This document shows positions 56,962-56,997 of a stretch of 56,997 nt of DNA, piece after piece (positions within the stretch are counted from its first letter, which is position 1; each line of letters begins with the position of its first letter). The notes beneath the pieces were generated by a model. The model saw only the letters and a program-made list of their open reading frames with translations, had not been told where the DNA came from and searched no databases. A program made the position numbers and the translations under genes. This stretch comes from Photobacterium sp. Ph5. GTDB taxonomy: Bacteria > Pseudomonadota > Gammaproteobacteria > Enterobacterales > Vibrionaceae. Location: positions 1 to 56,997 of the forward strand of contig NZ_JADQAQ010000030.1 in assembly GCF_022129445.1 (NCBI RefSeq). The letters run 5' to 3'.

Positions 56962-56997
56962 GCCTCATCCTAAGCCGTTAGGCTTAGGGTAGGCTTT
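56962..56997. terminator. Hairpin at the right edge, cut by the window
   Basis: CCTAAGCC (56969-56976) and GGCTTAGG (56981-56988) form an 8-bp perfect stem with loop GTTA. GCCT/AGGC extend it after a small internal bulge, followed by TTT at the window end. It could be a second rpoD terminator or belong to the next gene. Confidence 0.5.

Noticed and set aside
1..56997. CRISPR arrays, insertion sequences, prophage or defence genes
   Set aside because: No regularly spaced repeats, transposase, integrase, nuclease or toxin-antitoxin frames were recognised.

Overview
This looks like a chromosomal segment from a gamma-proteobacterium of the Vibrionaceae, most likely Photobacterium or a close Vibrio relative. 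The evidence is the vibrio-type rRNA leader at the left edge, the rpsU-yqeY-dnaG-rpoD operon, gspAB beside cca, the divergent nudF/tolC pair, and close similarity of PepA, ParC, ParE and RpoD to vibrio homologues. The genus is inferred. The window is almost all core genome; I see no phage, complete insertion sequence, CRISPR array or obvious defence locus.

Layout. 1-3000: upstream end of an rRNA operon on the minus strand (promoter and BoxA visible), then two AT-rich acyltransferase-3 genes and tRNA-Leu(CAA). 3000-10900: an RDD protein, lptFG (lipopolysaccharide export), pepA, holC and valS. 10900-17700: the most accessory part, with a duplicated-domain DUF2061 protein, a decayed and an intact TraF-like outer-membrane protein, a MarR-GNAT fusion with a perfect palindromic operator, and a lone beta-mannosidase. 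17800-22450: rraB, argF, the pyrL leader and attenuator, pyrBI, a divergent ArgR paralogue and ridA. 22500-23900: idi and plsC. 23900-34200: parC, parE, yqiA, cpdA, yqiB and nudF on the minus strand, divergent from tolC, then hldE. 34200-49300: glnE, a chemoreceptor, a voltage-gated-type K+ channel, ygiF, a DUF47 protein with a PiT phosphate transporter, ygiM, gspB/gspA, cca and uppP. 49300-56997: folK/folB, plsY, tsaD, and the macromolecular-synthesis operon rpsU-yqeY-dnaG-rpoD.

How it works together. Carbamoyl phosphate is shared by argF (arginine) and pyrBI (pyrimidines). A newly noted 38-codon leader ORF overlapping a strong terminator indicates transcriptional attenuation of pyrBI. Envelope genes (lptFG, plsC, plsY, uppP, hldE, tolC, gspAB) and nucleic-acid genes (holC, valS, parCE, cca, tsaD, dnaG, rpoD) make up most of the rest. 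Relative to E. coli the window joins blocks that are separate there: lptFG-pepA-holC-valS with rraB-argI-pyrBI-ridA, and plsC-parC-parE through rpoD.

The least expected signals are the pyrL attenuator, the MarR-GNAT operator overlapping its own -10 box, the ArgR paralogue with Gly-Asn-Asp in the arginine-binding loop, the TraF-like pseudogene beside its intact paralogue, a 28-bp tandem duplication that repeats the end of the RDD gene with its stop codon, and hairpins without U-tracts inside the rpsU-dnaG operon. I did not find a convincing undescribed multi-gene system.
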